Below are positions 45,016 to 54,476 of a stretch of 64,000 bases of DNA, piece by piece. Made by a program: the position numbers and the translations under genes. Positions within the stretch are counted from its first letter, which is position 1. Every line of letters begins with the position of its first letter. Location of the stretch: NCBI RefSeq assembly GCF_000337515.1, contig NZ_AOIQ01000008.1, positions 61,836-125,835 on the forward strand, given 5' to 3'. The notes under the pieces are model-generated. The model had not been told where the DNA came from. It saw nothing but the letters and a program-made list of their open reading frames with translations, and did no database searches. The stretch is from Halovivax asiaticus JCM 14624 (GTDB lineage Archaea > Halobacteriota > Halobacteria > Halobacteriales > Natrialbaceae).

Positions 45016-47391
45016 ATGGACAGGAGAACGCTCCTCGCTGGCGCCGCCAGTTTCGGCGTGGCTGGGTGCATCGCCACCCCTCGCGGAGCGCAGTCGGAAT
45101 TGGCAACAGGCCAGACCGGCCTCAGGATCACCAGTGGGTCCCACGACCCGGGACCCGACGCGGTCGTCGGCGTGAACGACTCGATCACCGCGACTGCAAC
45201 CGCAGTCGATCCCGAGGGACGGCTCGACACGATCGAGTGGATCGACGGGCGCAACGTGCTGGTCTTCCAGACTGACGACGTTTCGGGCACGGAAGCCACC
45301 AGCACGGTCTCGTTCGACGAGGTTCCCAAGTGGCTCCGTGCCGGCTACCCCACGATGGTCACCGCGACGACGACGGACGGTCGCGAGACCGCCCGCGTCG
45401 ATATCGAGGGCCCGGCAGTGCGTCGCCCGTACGCGGTCGATATCGTCGACACGACCATGCCGCTGTCGGGTGGCGACCGCTTCGACGCGACGATCAGCGT
45501 CGAGGACGTCGGCGATCTCCAGCACGTCGGGCCGTCCGAACAGGAGATTCGCCTGCGCGTCGGTGGCGACCGCACCACGGTCGACCGAACGACGGTGGAT
45601 CTCGGCTACGGGCAATCGACGACGATCGTGCTCGGCTACGACACGTATCCGGTCCAGCAGGCCGTCGAGTTTCCCGTTCGCGCGGAAGGGCCCGACGACG
45701 CCGACGAGATCGACGTCCAGGTCGGCCCGGCGGAAGACACGACGCCGCCCGAGCAAGACCTTCGGGTCTCGATAACCGACGTCGACGACGATGGCGTCCG
45801 CGGGGGTGAATCGCTCGAGATTACCGCCGCCTTCGAGAACACGGGCGACACGCGCATCAACACGGTCGCGCAACTCGTCTCCGTCGGCAAAGGGGCAGTC
45901 GTCAACGAAGCGCAGGTGGTCCTCGACCCGGGCGAGACGCACGAACTCGTCTTCACGTACAAGACCTACCCGGTGAAAACCGACGTCACGTTCGAGATGG
46001 CGGTGTGTACGCCCTACGGGTCGGATACCGTGACGGTGTCGGTCGCCGCTGCGGGGTCCGACCCGGACCGCGACGGGCCGTTCGGCGTCGCCATCTTTCA
46101 GGTGAACGACCCCGTCGCGGGGGGCGACCGTCTCGAGGTGGCTGCATCGTTCGTCAACAGCGGCGACGACCGCGGGTCGTTCACCGCCGAGCTGGTCGTC
46201 GGTGACGAAGTGGTCGACACGCGCGAGATCGAGATGGCGGGCCAGTCGACGGCCATCCGCACGCTGGGATACGACACCTACCCGGTGACGAACGACGTGA
46301 CCTTCCCCGTGACGGTACGCACGCCCGACGACTCGGCAACCACGCAGGTCGAGGTCTTCGGCACCGACCACGAAGGCCCGGTCACCGCGTCGATTACGGG
46401 CACGACCGCGCCGGTGACCGGTGGCGAGCGCCTGGACGTCTCCGCGACGGTGACCAACGACGGGACGGCCACCACCGACGCGGTCGTCGAACTGGTCGTC
46501 GGGGGCGAGGTGGTGGACGCGAAGACGGTATCGCTGGGTGCCGGGTCGTCGCAGTCGATCACGCTGGGGTACGACACCTATCCGGTCAAGAGCGATTCCA
46601 CGTTCGAGGTGACGGTTCGAACGGCGGACGGGAGCGTCGCGACGCCGGTGACGGTGTACGGCACGGACGGCGACGGCGCTGACGAGTCGTCGGAATCGGG
46701 TGACGAGTCCGACACCAAATCCGACGGGTCGGACGACGGTGGGTCCGCCTCGTTCGGCGTGTCGATCGACGGCACGAACGCGCCGATCACCGGCGGCGAC
46801 CGGCTGCACGTCTCGACGACGATCACCAACGCGGGCGATGCCGATGGGTCGGCGACCGCCTCGCTGGTCGTCGGTGGCGAGACGGTCGCTTCGCGGGGCG
46901 TGTCGGTCCCCGCGGGCGGGTCACAACCGTTGACGCTTGGCTATTCGACCTACCCGGTCCAACAGGACGTGAGCTTCCCCGTGACGGTGCGCGTCGACGG
47001 CGCGAGCGCGTCCACGTCGGTGTCCGTCCGCGGGGTGAGTGGGAGTGAGTCCGATGCCGGAAACGGCGAAGGGTCGGATGACAGCGCCGACAGCGGGTCG
47101 ACGGACGGTGGGGGTGACGAAACGACCGGCGAGAGCGGTGGAGCGACCGACGGCACGAGCGATAGCAACGCAAGTGGATCATCCGGCGGCGAGAGTGACG
47201 GAACGGACCCGGCCAACGGCGAGTCTACCGATAGCGGAGACGGCGAAAGCGGTACGGGGGACACCGGTGAAGCGAACGGCGGATCGACCGACGAGGGTGG
47301 CGAAACCGGCTCCAGCAGTAGTGACACGGGTGTCGATGAGGACGATGCAACGGAAACCGACTCGAGCACGGACGGAAACGAGTCCAGCTAG
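45016..47391 (+). CDS. Tat lipoprotein with five CARDB-like Ig repeats
   Basis: A 791-residue surface protein. The signal MDRRTLLAGAASFGVAGC has a short Tat motif and lipobox (Cys18). At least five tandem repeats of ~100-125 residues each contain a GYDTYPV-type core (DNA near 45632, 45955, 46262, 46562, 46936) preceded by a V-x-G-x-x-x-V strand and followed by VTFPVTVRT. This is the CARDB/Ig-like adhesion-type fold. The last ~115 residues are low-complexity Gly/Ser/Asp/Glu/Thr with Asn-X-Ser/Thr sequons. No enzyme domain is seen. An adhesion or cell-surface scaffold role is inferred. Confidence 0.78.
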   Translation: MDRRTLLAGAASFGVAGCIATPRGAQSELATGQTGLRITSGSHDPGPDAVVGVNDSITATATAVDPEGRLDTIEWIDGRNVLVFQTDDVSGTEATSTVSFDEVPKWLRAGYPTMVTATTTDGRETARVDIEGPAVRRPYAVDIVDTTMPLSGGDRFDATISVEDVGDLQHVGPSEQEIRLRVGGDRTTVDRTTVDLGYGQSTTIVLGYDTYPVQQAVEFPVRAEGPDDADEIDVQVGPAEDTTPPEQDLRVSITDVDDDGVRGGESLEITAAFENTGDTRINTVAQLVSVGKGAVVNEAQVVLDPGETHELVFTYKTYPVKTDVTFEMAVCTPYGSDTVTVSVAAAGSDPDRDGPFGVAIFQVNDPVAGGDRLEVAASFVNSGDDRGSFTAELVVGDEVVDTREIEMAGQSTAIRTLGYDTYPVTNDVTFPVTVRTPDDSATTQVEVFGTDHEGPVTASITGTTAPVTGGERLDVSATVTNDGTATTDAVVELVVGGEVVDAKTVSLGAGSSQSITLGYDTYPVKSDSTFEVTVRTADGSVATPVTVYGTDGDGADESSESGDESDTKSDGSDDGGSASFGVSIDGTNAPITGGDRLHVSTTITNAGDADGSATASLVVGGETVASRGVSVPAGGSQPLTLGYSTYPVQQDVSFPVTVRVDGASASTSVSVRGVSGSESDAGNGEGSDDSADSGSTDGGGDETTGESGGATDGTSDSNASGSSGGESDGTDPANGESTDSGDGESGTGDTGEANGGSTDEGGETGSSSSDTGVDEDDATETDSSTDGNESS

Positions 47392-47581
47392 CAGGCAGGC
47401 GAAACCGACAATCCGGCGGCTCACGGTCGACGTCGATCGTGCCGAGGCACCGCTTCGGCCCGCACCGATCGAGCACCGCGCAATCGAGGGCCCGCACCGA
47501 TCGTAAGTCGCTCGTCAGTGTCGTCGCCAGTCGCTGTTTCCGAGGGAAACTGGTAAATGGCGAGCGATTGTCTCGATCCCC

Positions 47582-49213
47582 ATGGAAACGTTTGACAAAG
47601 GCGGACCCGAGACGATCGACTGGGAGATTCCGCCGGAATACACGGTCGCGTCGGCCGTCGAGGAACACGCTGCGACGGTCGGGGATCGGGTCGCCCTCTC
47701 GTTTCTGAGCGAGACCGGTGATCGAGCGGAGCGGACGTACGCCGACATTCGGGACGAGATGCATCGCTTCGCGAACGGGCTCGACCAGCTGGGCGTCGGT
47801 ATGGGCGACCGGGTGATGCACCTCTTTCCCCGCCACCCCGACGCGTTCGCGGTACAACTCGGCGCCCTCTCGGTCGGGGCGTTGCTCGTTCCCTGCTCGG
47901 CGATGTTGCAGCCCGCGGACATCGAATTTCGCGCGACCGACTGTGCGGCCGAGACCATCGTCGTTCACGAGTCACTCACCGACATGGTCGAACCCGTTCT
48001 GGCCGAGAGCCCGATCGAGCGGGTGATCGTCCTCGACAGGACAGGCGCGGTCGCAGACGACCGGTGGACGACGGTCGAGGCCGTGATGGACGACCAGTCG
48101 ACGGCGTACGACGGCCCCGACGTCGGCGCCGAGGACCCGATGTCGATCAACTACACGAGCGGGACGACGGGCAAACCCAAACCCGTCCTGCACAAACACC
48201 GCTGGCAGTACTGCTTCAACCGGGTGAACGCCCGCCACTGGTGGGGGATCGACGAAAAGACGGACCTCGACGACGAACTCCTGTGGGCGACGACGGGCAC
48301 CGGCTGGGCGAAGTGGTTCTGGAGCCCGGTCGGCGTCGGCCTCACGACCGGTGCGTCGCAGTTCATCTACGACGGCGACTTCGAACCCAAGCGCTTCCTC
48401 GAAGTGCTCGAAGCCGAGGGCGTCACCAGACTCTGTGCGGTGCCGACCCAGTACCGAATGTTCGCCAGCGCCGATCTGGAATCCTACGACGTCCAGGTGA
48501 CCGACGCGCTCTCGGCCGGCGAGCCGCTCAACCGCGAACCGATCGAGCGGATCGAAGCCGCCTGGGGCGTGACGCCACGGGACGGCTACGGCCAGACCGA
48601 GACCGTCGCGCTGGTGTTGAACACGCCCGAGATGGAGGTCAAGCCCGGTAGCATGGGAAAACCGTCGCCGGGCATCGAGACCACCATCCTCGACGTGGAC
48701 GACGAGGTACCCGTCGAGCCGTGCGAGATCGGCGAGATCGCGGTCCCGATCGACTCACCGGCCATCTTCGACGGCTACTACGAGAAGCCCCACCTCGACG
48801 ATCGGACGTTTTCGGGCGAGTACTACCGGACCGGCGACCTCGCGTCGATGGACGAGGACGGCTCGTTCTTCTTCGAGGGCCGGGCCGACGACATCATCAT
48901 CTCGGCGGGCTACCGCATCGGCCCCTTCGAGGTCGAAGACGCACTCGTCAGTCACGACGCCGTCGCCGAGGCCGCCGCAGTCGACAGCCCACACGACGAA
49001 CGAGGCAGCGTCGTCAAGGCCTACATCGTGCTCTCGGACGGAGCGACAGCGAGCGACGAGCTGAAAACGGAGTTACAGGAGTTCATGAAAGCGGAGACGG
49101 CGCCGTACAAGTACCCGCGCCGGATCGAGTTCGTCGACGAACTCCCAAAGACCTCCAGTGGCAAGATCCGACGGATCGAACTGCGAGAGAAGGAACGAGC
49201 GCGGTTCGGGTAA
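47582..49213 (+). CDS. AMP-dependent acyl-CoA synthetase (MACS/ACS type)
   Basis: A 543-residue adenylate-forming enzyme. Motifs appear in order: INYTSGTTGKPKPVLHKH (P-loop-like A3), DGYGQTET (A5), YYRTGDLA (A7) and a C-terminal catalytic Lys in SSGKIRR (A10). It activates a carboxylate as acyl-AMP, then forms acyl-CoA. Medium-chain or short-chain acids are likely substrates by resemblance to MACS enzymes. Cytoplasmic. ATG 47582 starts METFDKGGPET. Confidence 0.9.
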   Translation: METFDKGGPETIDWEIPPEYTVASAVEEHAATVGDRVALSFLSETGDRAERTYADIRDEMHRFANGLDQLGVGMGDRVMHLFPRHPDAFAVQLGALSVGALLVPCSAMLQPADIEFRATDCAAETIVVHESLTDMVEPVLAESPIERVIVLDRTGAVADDRWTTVEAVMDDQSTAYDGPDVGAEDPMSINYTSGTTGKPKPVLHKHRWQYCFNRVNARHWWGIDEKTDLDDELLWATTGTGWAKWFWSPVGVGLTTGASQFIYDGDFEPKRFLEVLEAEGVTRLCAVPTQYRMFASADLESYDVQVTDALSAGEPLNREPIERIEAAWGVTPRDGYGQTETVALVLNTPEMEVKPGSMGKPSPGIETTILDVDDEVPVEPCEIGEIAVPIDSPAIFDGYYEKPHLDDRTFSGEYYRTGDLASMDEDGSFFFEGRADDIIISAGYRIGPFEVEDALVSHDAVAEAAAVDSPHDERGSVVKAYIVLSDGATASDELKTELQEFMKAETAPYKYPRRIEFVDELPKTSSGKIRRIELREKERARFG

Positions 49214-49331
49214 GAGTCAGTCAGCAAGACAGAGGCGAGCGGTCGGGCAACTCGTTCGTTGACGGTCGCGCTCGGCGTTTCCGTAGAATTCGGCGGGATG
49301 TCGGAAAATGATCCCGGGGATCAGCCACCAG

Positions 49332-50330
49332 TCACGACAGATAGACGGAGTGTTCGACCGTTTGAGTCTCCTCCAGCGGGATGCCGGTCTCGAACGTGCT
49401 TCGGAAGTGAACCATCCCGGACCCGCCGTCGGGAACCTCGGCGTCGACGGCGACGAAGTGTCCGGCGCCGGTGCCGTTGCAAACGCTGACGCCGCGATGG
49501 ATTTCGCTCGAATTGGTCGGCCCCTGATCGGTCCAGGAATCGCAATTACCCGCCATGGTGTCCCAGATGTCGAGCAGCGTCAGGACGTTCCCGGCGGTGC
49601 CCGCGAGTTTGCCCAGCCCCTTCGCCATGAACGGGGCCCACTTCGTCACCCAGTCCTCGTCGGTGAGTTTGTCGAGGGCGTACCCTTCGGGGCTCTCCGG
49701 CGGGGCGAAGAACGCCTCGATAGTGGCGTCCGTCAACGAGGTCCGCTGGTCGGGTTCGGACTCCTTGACGTCGTCGTGGGCCCACAGATTCGACTGGACG
49801 TTGAATCCCCGCTCGTGACTAGCGGTCCGCAGGGAGACGTCGCCGGTCGCCTCGATCTCGTAACGCTGACGGGTCACGAGTGCGGCAGGAACGTGGAGCG
49901 GATACTCCTTATCCAGAGCAACGTGCCAGTCGGGGAACTGGTCCTCCATCACCTCGTAGTAGTGACGGCCGTTGCTGTCGAGCGTGTCCTTTCGCGCGCC
50001 GAGGCAATGGCCAGCGAACCGGAACTTGTGCACGTCATAATCGCTGTATTCGTGCGTTTCGTCCCAATTGATCGTCTGGGTCGCCGCCGCGTGATACGTC
50101 CAGTTGGGATTGCCCCACTGGTTGGTCTCGGTACCCGGCTGGCGAGCCCCGTAGTACTCCATCTTGCTGTATGGTTCGAGGTCGGTCATCCGGAGGATCG
50201 GACTCCCGGAGGAAGCGAGTCCGCGAACCGACGGGGCCGCGCCAGCGACGACCGGTATCCCGGCCGCCACGGCCGATTTTTTAAGAAAGCCGCGTCGACT
50301 GCTGCCATCATCTGAGGGTTGATCTGGCAT
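49332..50330 (-). CDS. Tat-secreted protein of unknown function
   Basis: A 332-residue protein. A Tat signal (SRRGFLKK at residues 11-18, then a hydrophobic stretch to about 35) leads to a mature part rich in Trp, Tyr, His and Asp, for example WTYHAAATQTINWDETHEYSD and HCLGARKDTLDSN. The Cys residues are widely separated. A CNGTGAGHFVAVDAEVPDGG region near the C-terminus may be structural. No family is recognised; it ends without an anchor, so it should be free outside the membrane. ATG 50330 is used. Confidence 0.7.
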   Translation of the reverse strand: MPDQPSDDGSSRRGFLKKSAVAAGIPVVAGAAPSVRGLASSGSPILRMTDLEPYSKMEYYGARQPGTETNQWGNPNWTYHAAATQTINWDETHEYSDYDVHKFRFAGHCLGARKDTLDSNGRHYYEVMEDQFPDWHVALDKEYPLHVPAALVTRQRYEIEATGDVSLRTASHERGFNVQSNLWAHDDVKESEPDQRTSLTDATIEAFFAPPESPEGYALDKLTDEDWVTKWAPFMAKGLGKLAGTAGNVLTLLDIWDTMAGNCDSWTDQGPTNSSEIHRGVSVCNGTGAGHFVAVDAEVPDGGSGMVHFRSTFETGIPLEETQTVEHSVYLS

Positions 50331-50629
50331 GCATCTACACATTCACAGAGCCCGATAAATAAGTTGGTGCTAGTAATTTTTAACGCCAGTTTGTATAGGT
50401 AGCCACCATAGATTGGTTGATACCGCGCCGGTATCGCCCCCGTGTCCCGGGGCCGGTACAGAAACGACGAAGTCGTCCGTAGTCCGACGACTCCCCCGAT
50501 TGGAATGCGATGCGTGCTCACCCGCGAGCCCCATCGGCGGCCCGGCGAATGGGCGCCAAAGGGTCCGTCGTGCGGGGTGCGGAACGAAATACCTCGACGG
50601 TGTAGCGGCCGGTCCTCCCTGGTGGAACA

Positions 50630-52903
50630 ATGGAAGTCATCGCTCCGCTCGATCACCACGAACTACTAGTCGTCATCGTCCAGCTGACGGTGTTGCTGCT
50701 CGTCGCGAGAGTTCTCGGCGAGGCGTTCGCTTCGATCGGCCAGCCGGCGGTGGTGGGAGAGTTGCTCGCGGGCGTCCTTCTCGGCCCATCCGTTCTCGGA
50801 CTGGTTGCACCGGGCGTCTACCGATCGCTGTTCGCCGTGTCCGAGGCCCAGTTCCACCTGCTCGAAGTCGTCTCCTGGCTGGGCCTCATCATGCTGCTAA
50901 TCGTCACCGGTCTCGAAACCGACCTCGACCTGATCCTCGCCAACGGCCGAACGGCACTCGTCCTCTCACTTGGCGGCATCGTCGTGCCGTTCACCACCGG
51001 CTTCGCGCTCGGGTGGGTCATGCCGGCCGCGTTCATCGCCGCGCCCGGACAGCGGCTGGTGTTCAGCCTCTTCGTCGCGACGGCGATGAGTATCTCCGCG
51101 ATTCCGGTCATCGCGAAGGTCCTGCTCGAACTGGACGTCATCAGGCGGGACGTCGGCCAGTTGATCCTCGCGGCCGGCATGATCGACGATACGATCGGAT
51201 GGATCCTGCTCGCCACCGTCGCCGGACTCGCCCGGACGGGTGGCGTGGACCTCGGCACGGCCGCGACGACCGTGCTCTCCGTCCTCGTCTTTCTAGGACT
51301 CGCGATCACGGTCGGTCGGCGCGCCGTCGCGACGACGATCAGGTGGGTTGACAACGTCGTCGGCGGCGACATCGCGCTGTGCTCGACATTGATGCTCTTC
51401 GCGCTCGCCGCGGGCGCTGTCACCCAGTTCATGGGACTCGAGGCGATCCTCGGCGCGTTCGTCGTCGGCGTGCTGGTCGGCCGGGTCAACCGGTTCGAGC
51501 ACCGCGTTCGACGCAGCTTCGAGACGGTTACGCTCGCCGTCTTCGCGCCCCTGTTCTTCGCGATCGCGGGGCTGCGGACGGATCTCGTCGCGCTGGCCGA
51601 TCCGACGGTGTTCGGCGTCGGGCTCATCGTGCTCGGCGTCGCCTGCATCGGGAAGTTCGGCGGGATCGTCGGCGTCGCACGTCCGGCAGGTCTCTCCTGG
51701 TGGGAGGCCATCTCGATCGGCGGTGGGATGAACGCCCGCGGAGCGATGGAGATAATCGTGGCGACGATCGGTCTCGGACTCGGCATCCTCACGACCAGCA
51801 CCTACAGCATCATCGTCGCCGTCGCCATCGTCACCTCCCTCATGGCTCCCGCGATCATGCGCTGGTCGATCCCGAAGATCGAGATGAGCGAGGCCGAACG
51901 GGCGAGGATCGAACGCGAGCAATACGCCAGGGAGAGCTTCGTGGGGAGCCTGACGCGAGTGTTACTGTCGACGCGAGGCACTGTCGACGCCCGCTACGCC
52001 GCCCGACTACTCGGGCCACTGCTTCGAGAGACGGAAGCCGACCTCGACGTGTTGTCCGTGACGGGGCGATCGGAGCCGAGCGGCAGCGGTGGGCGGCTCC
52101 GTCGCTGGCTCCGCCCGCGACGACTGTTCGAATGGGGAACGAACGTGCGCCGAGGCGACCACCCGGAGCGCGGCGAACGGAACGACGAGTCGGCTCCCGC
52201 AGACGGCTTCGACGATATCGACGCCCAGCTCGCCCGGTGGAATCGGTCCGGGCGGCGACTCACACGCGATGCCGACGGCAACGTCTCGGACGCCATCCTC
52301 GAGACCGCGTGCACTGACTACGACCTCGTCGTCTTCGGCGAACGGACGCTCGGACGAGGGCTCGACGAGCCGCTGTTCAGCGAGTCGATCGATCGCGTCG
52401 TCCAGGAGGTCCCCTGTCCGACGATGGTCGTCAGCACGTCCGACCGGGTACAGCGCGACCCGGCGCTGATCGACGAACCCATCCGACGGATTCTGCTGCC
52501 GACGGTTGGCACGCAATCCAGCCGTCACGCCGCCGAAGTGGCGTTCGCGATCGCCGTGGCCGAACGGGCGCTAGTCGAGGTCGTTCACGTGATCACCCAT
52601 CCCGATCCGAGCGACCAGTTCGCCGGTCCTCCCGACGTCTCCCGGGAACGGGAGATCGGGCGACAAATCGTCGATCGCGAGGCCGAACTCGGGCGAAAAC
52701 TCGACGCGAAGGTGACGACGACGGTCACGCGAGCGAGCGATCCCGGCGAGGCGATCGTGGAACTGGCCGACGAAACGGGGGCCGACGTGATCGTGATGGG
52801 GTCGAGCACGCGACGGATCTCCCGACGGGCGTTTTTCGGCCCCACCGTCGAACGCGTGGCGACGACGGCGGCGTGCCCCGTCGCCGTGTTGAGTTCAGTG
52901 TAA
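50630..52903 (+). CDS. CPA2 cation:proton antiporter fused to universal stress domains
   Basis: A 757-residue fusion. The first ~390 residues form 12-13 membrane helices of the KefB/NhaP-like CPA2 family (GQPAVVGELLAGVLLGPSVLG; ILAAGMIDDTIGWILLATVAG; GAFVVGVLVGRVNRFEHR). The soluble C-terminal half has two Usp-like segments: a first up to ~595 and a second from ~615 with PTVGTQSSRHAAEVAF and the ATP-loop region VMGSSTRRISRRAFFGPTVE. Exchange of Na+ or K+ for H+ is the family role. The Usp domains may sense nucleotides. Start ATG 50630. Confidence 0.88.
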   Translation: MEVIAPLDHHELLVVIVQLTVLLLVARVLGEAFASIGQPAVVGELLAGVLLGPSVLGLVAPGVYRSLFAVSEAQFHLLEVVSWLGLIMLLIVTGLETDLDLILANGRTALVLSLGGIVVPFTTGFALGWVMPAAFIAAPGQRLVFSLFVATAMSISAIPVIAKVLLELDVIRRDVGQLILAAGMIDDTIGWILLATVAGLARTGGVDLGTAATTVLSVLVFLGLAITVGRRAVATTIRWVDNVVGGDIALCSTLMLFALAAGAVTQFMGLEAILGAFVVGVLVGRVNRFEHRVRRSFETVTLAVFAPLFFAIAGLRTDLVALADPTVFGVGLIVLGVACIGKFGGIVGVARPAGLSWWEAISIGGGMNARGAMEIIVATIGLGLGILTTSTYSIIVAVAIVTSLMAPAIMRWSIPKIEMSEAERARIEREQYARESFVGSLTRVLLSTRGTVDARYAARLLGPLLRETEADLDVLSVTGRSEPSGSGGRLRRWLRPRRLFEWGTNVRRGDHPERGERNDESAPADGFDDIDAQLARWNRSGRRLTRDADGNVSDAILETACTDYDLVVFGERTLGRGLDEPLFSESIDRVVQEVPCPTMVVSTSDRVQRDPALIDEPIRRILLPTVGTQSSRHAAEVAFAIAVAERALVEVVHVITHPDPSDQFAGPPDVSREREIGRQIVDREAELGRKLDAKVTTTVTRASDPGEAIVELADETGADVIVMGSSTRRISRRAFFGPTVERVATTAACPVAVLSSV

Positions 52904-53159
52904 CGTGACGCGTCGACGCGGCCGAGTGGGAGACGCCCCACCCGCGAAACACCGCGACGCCAAGTCGCTCGGGCGACGATCGCCGACTGCCGCGTCCTCA
53001 TGCCGGCGGGCCAGCGCCACGTCGCGTACCGCACGGCGTCCGAACGGTGTGTGGCGACCGTCGTGGGGTCCGCGGCCGACGCGTCGTATATTTCGGCGCC
53101 GATGTCCCGTGAAACGGGGCCGGACCGGTGCGTGACGAACGATGTCGGAACGGCTTCGA

Positions 53160-53546
53160 TCACCGGTCCGTCCAGATCATGCCCTCGACCGCCGCGGTCA
53201 AGACGACGTCGCCGTCGCCGTTCTCGCAGACCACGTCGGAAGTGAACTCGTATCGGTCGTCGCGTTCGACCACAGTTTCGTACGTCGACCGGCACGTGAT
53301 CGGGTCGCCGGTGTAGACGGGCCGGTGAAAATCGATGTCCATCGAGCTGGCCAGTACCTCGTCCTCGCTCCCCAGTTTCGTGGGTAACGTCGCCGTCAAC
53401 AGCCCCTGAACCATCACCTCGCCGTCCTCGTTCGGCTCCGTGTGGCGGGCCTGATCGTCGCCCGAGACGGCGCCGAACTGCCGGACATCGTCGACGGTGA
53501 AGGTCCGCTCGAACGATCGGGTCTCCCCTTCGACTGGTTCGGTCAT
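53160..53546 (-). CDS. MaoC-like (R)-hydratase/acyl dehydratase
   Basis: A 128-residue hot-dog fold protein. FGAVSGDDQARHTEPNEDGEVMVQGLLTATL corresponds to the MaoC catalytic region (the usual Asp and His positions), and MDIDFHRPVYTGDPITCRSTY is the second conserved part. MaoC-like enzymes hydrate enoyl-CoA. The short form here probably works as a dimer. Two genes on the same strand, a methyltransferase and a kinase, lie upstream. It could be a thioesterase-like relative. Confidence 0.8.
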   Translation of the reverse strand: MTEPVEGETRSFERTFTVDDVRQFGAVSGDDQARHTEPNEDGEVMVQGLLTATLPTKLGSEDEVLASSMDIDFHRPVYTGDPITCRSTYETVVERDDRYEFTSDVVCENGDGDVVLTAAVEGMIWTDR

Positions 53547-53627
53547 CCTCCGCGGGTTCGCCTCGGATCACGAAAAGCGTTGAGATGGTGGTGGTGCTCG
53601 TCACGTCCAATATGGAGTCCCCGTCGG

Positions 53628-54404
53628 TCACCGTGCCGTCGCCCAGAAGCGGACGGTTCGCGGGACCATCGCCTTCAGGTCCGGTCGATCACTTTCGAGG
53701 GGTTTGTCCTCGTAGTCGTCCGGATCGGCGGTGCCCGGTTCGAGGAGTCGCTGCACGTCGAAACCGGCCGCGACCGCCGCGTTGTGGAGCGTACTGACCT
53801 TCCGGTCGAACGCGACCATGTCCGCCTCGTAGTCCTCGTCGATGACGATCTCGCGCCGCGGGTCGGCGTGATAACTCTGGGTCAGCGTGTTCGTCTCCGG
53901 ATCCATTCGTTCGTACATCGGGTGCGGCACGTCGAACACCAGGAGGCCGTCGTCCCTGAGAACGCGGTGGGCTTCCGCCAGACAGGCCTCGAGGTTCGGC
54001 ACCATCTGGTAGACCCAGCCGGAGAAGGCCACGTCGAAGGACGCGTCCGGAAGGGGCAGATTCGTGACGTCGCCGCGGACGAACCGCGCGTCGACCCCGT
54101 AGTGGTCCCGAAGGTGGCGGGCGTGTTCGAGCTGCGCCGCGGAGAAGTCCACGCCGACGACGGTGTCGGCGCCTTCCATCGCCGTCCCGACGCTCCCCTG
54201 GCCGCCGCCACAACCCAGTTCGACGACGTCGATTCCCTCGACCGTCGGGAGGAGGTCGGGCTGACTCCCGCCGGGCGGGTCGTCGGTGAACGGACACGGC
54301 GCCGGCGGGGCCTCGCCCTCGGCCGTGTTCGCGTTCCACAGCGCCTGGAAGTCCTCGCTCCACTCCTCCCAGAGCTGGCGATTCTTCGCTCGCGTGTCGG
54401 TCAT
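53628..54404 (-). CDS. Class I SAM-dependent methyltransferase
   Basis: A 258-residue enzyme. Motif I is VELGCGGGQGSVGTAM (residues ~62-77), with the acidic loop VVGVDFSAAQLEHARH (motif II) and FDVAFSGWVYQMVPNLEACL (post-motif). This is the UbiE/Coq5-like fold found in many small-molecule methyltransferases. Substrate unknown. It lies between the MaoC gene and the APH-type kinase gene on the same strand, suggesting an operon. Confidence 0.85.
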   Translation of the reverse strand: MTDTRAKNRQLWEEWSEDFQALWNANTAEGEAPPAPCPFTDDPPGGSQPDLLPTVEGIDVVELGCGGGQGSVGTAMEGADTVVGVDFSAAQLEHARHLRDHYGVDARFVRGDVTNLPLPDASFDVAFSGWVYQMVPNLEACLAEAHRVLRDDGLLVFDVPHPMYERMDPETNTLTQSYHADPRREIVIDEDYEADMVAFDRKVSTLHNAAVAAGFDVQRLLEPGTADPDDYEDKPLESDRPDLKAMVPRTVRFWATAR

Positions 54405-54476
54405 GGAAAGCTGTCTATACGCCGATGTTTTAGCTGTTCCGGGACCGACGGGAAGCTGGGTTGCCCTCCTCGCCCG

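Noticed and set aside
44953..46809. 618-residue minus-strand frame over the CARDB-repeat gene
   Set aside because: Val/Arg/Asp shadow; the opposite strand carries signal peptide and repeats.
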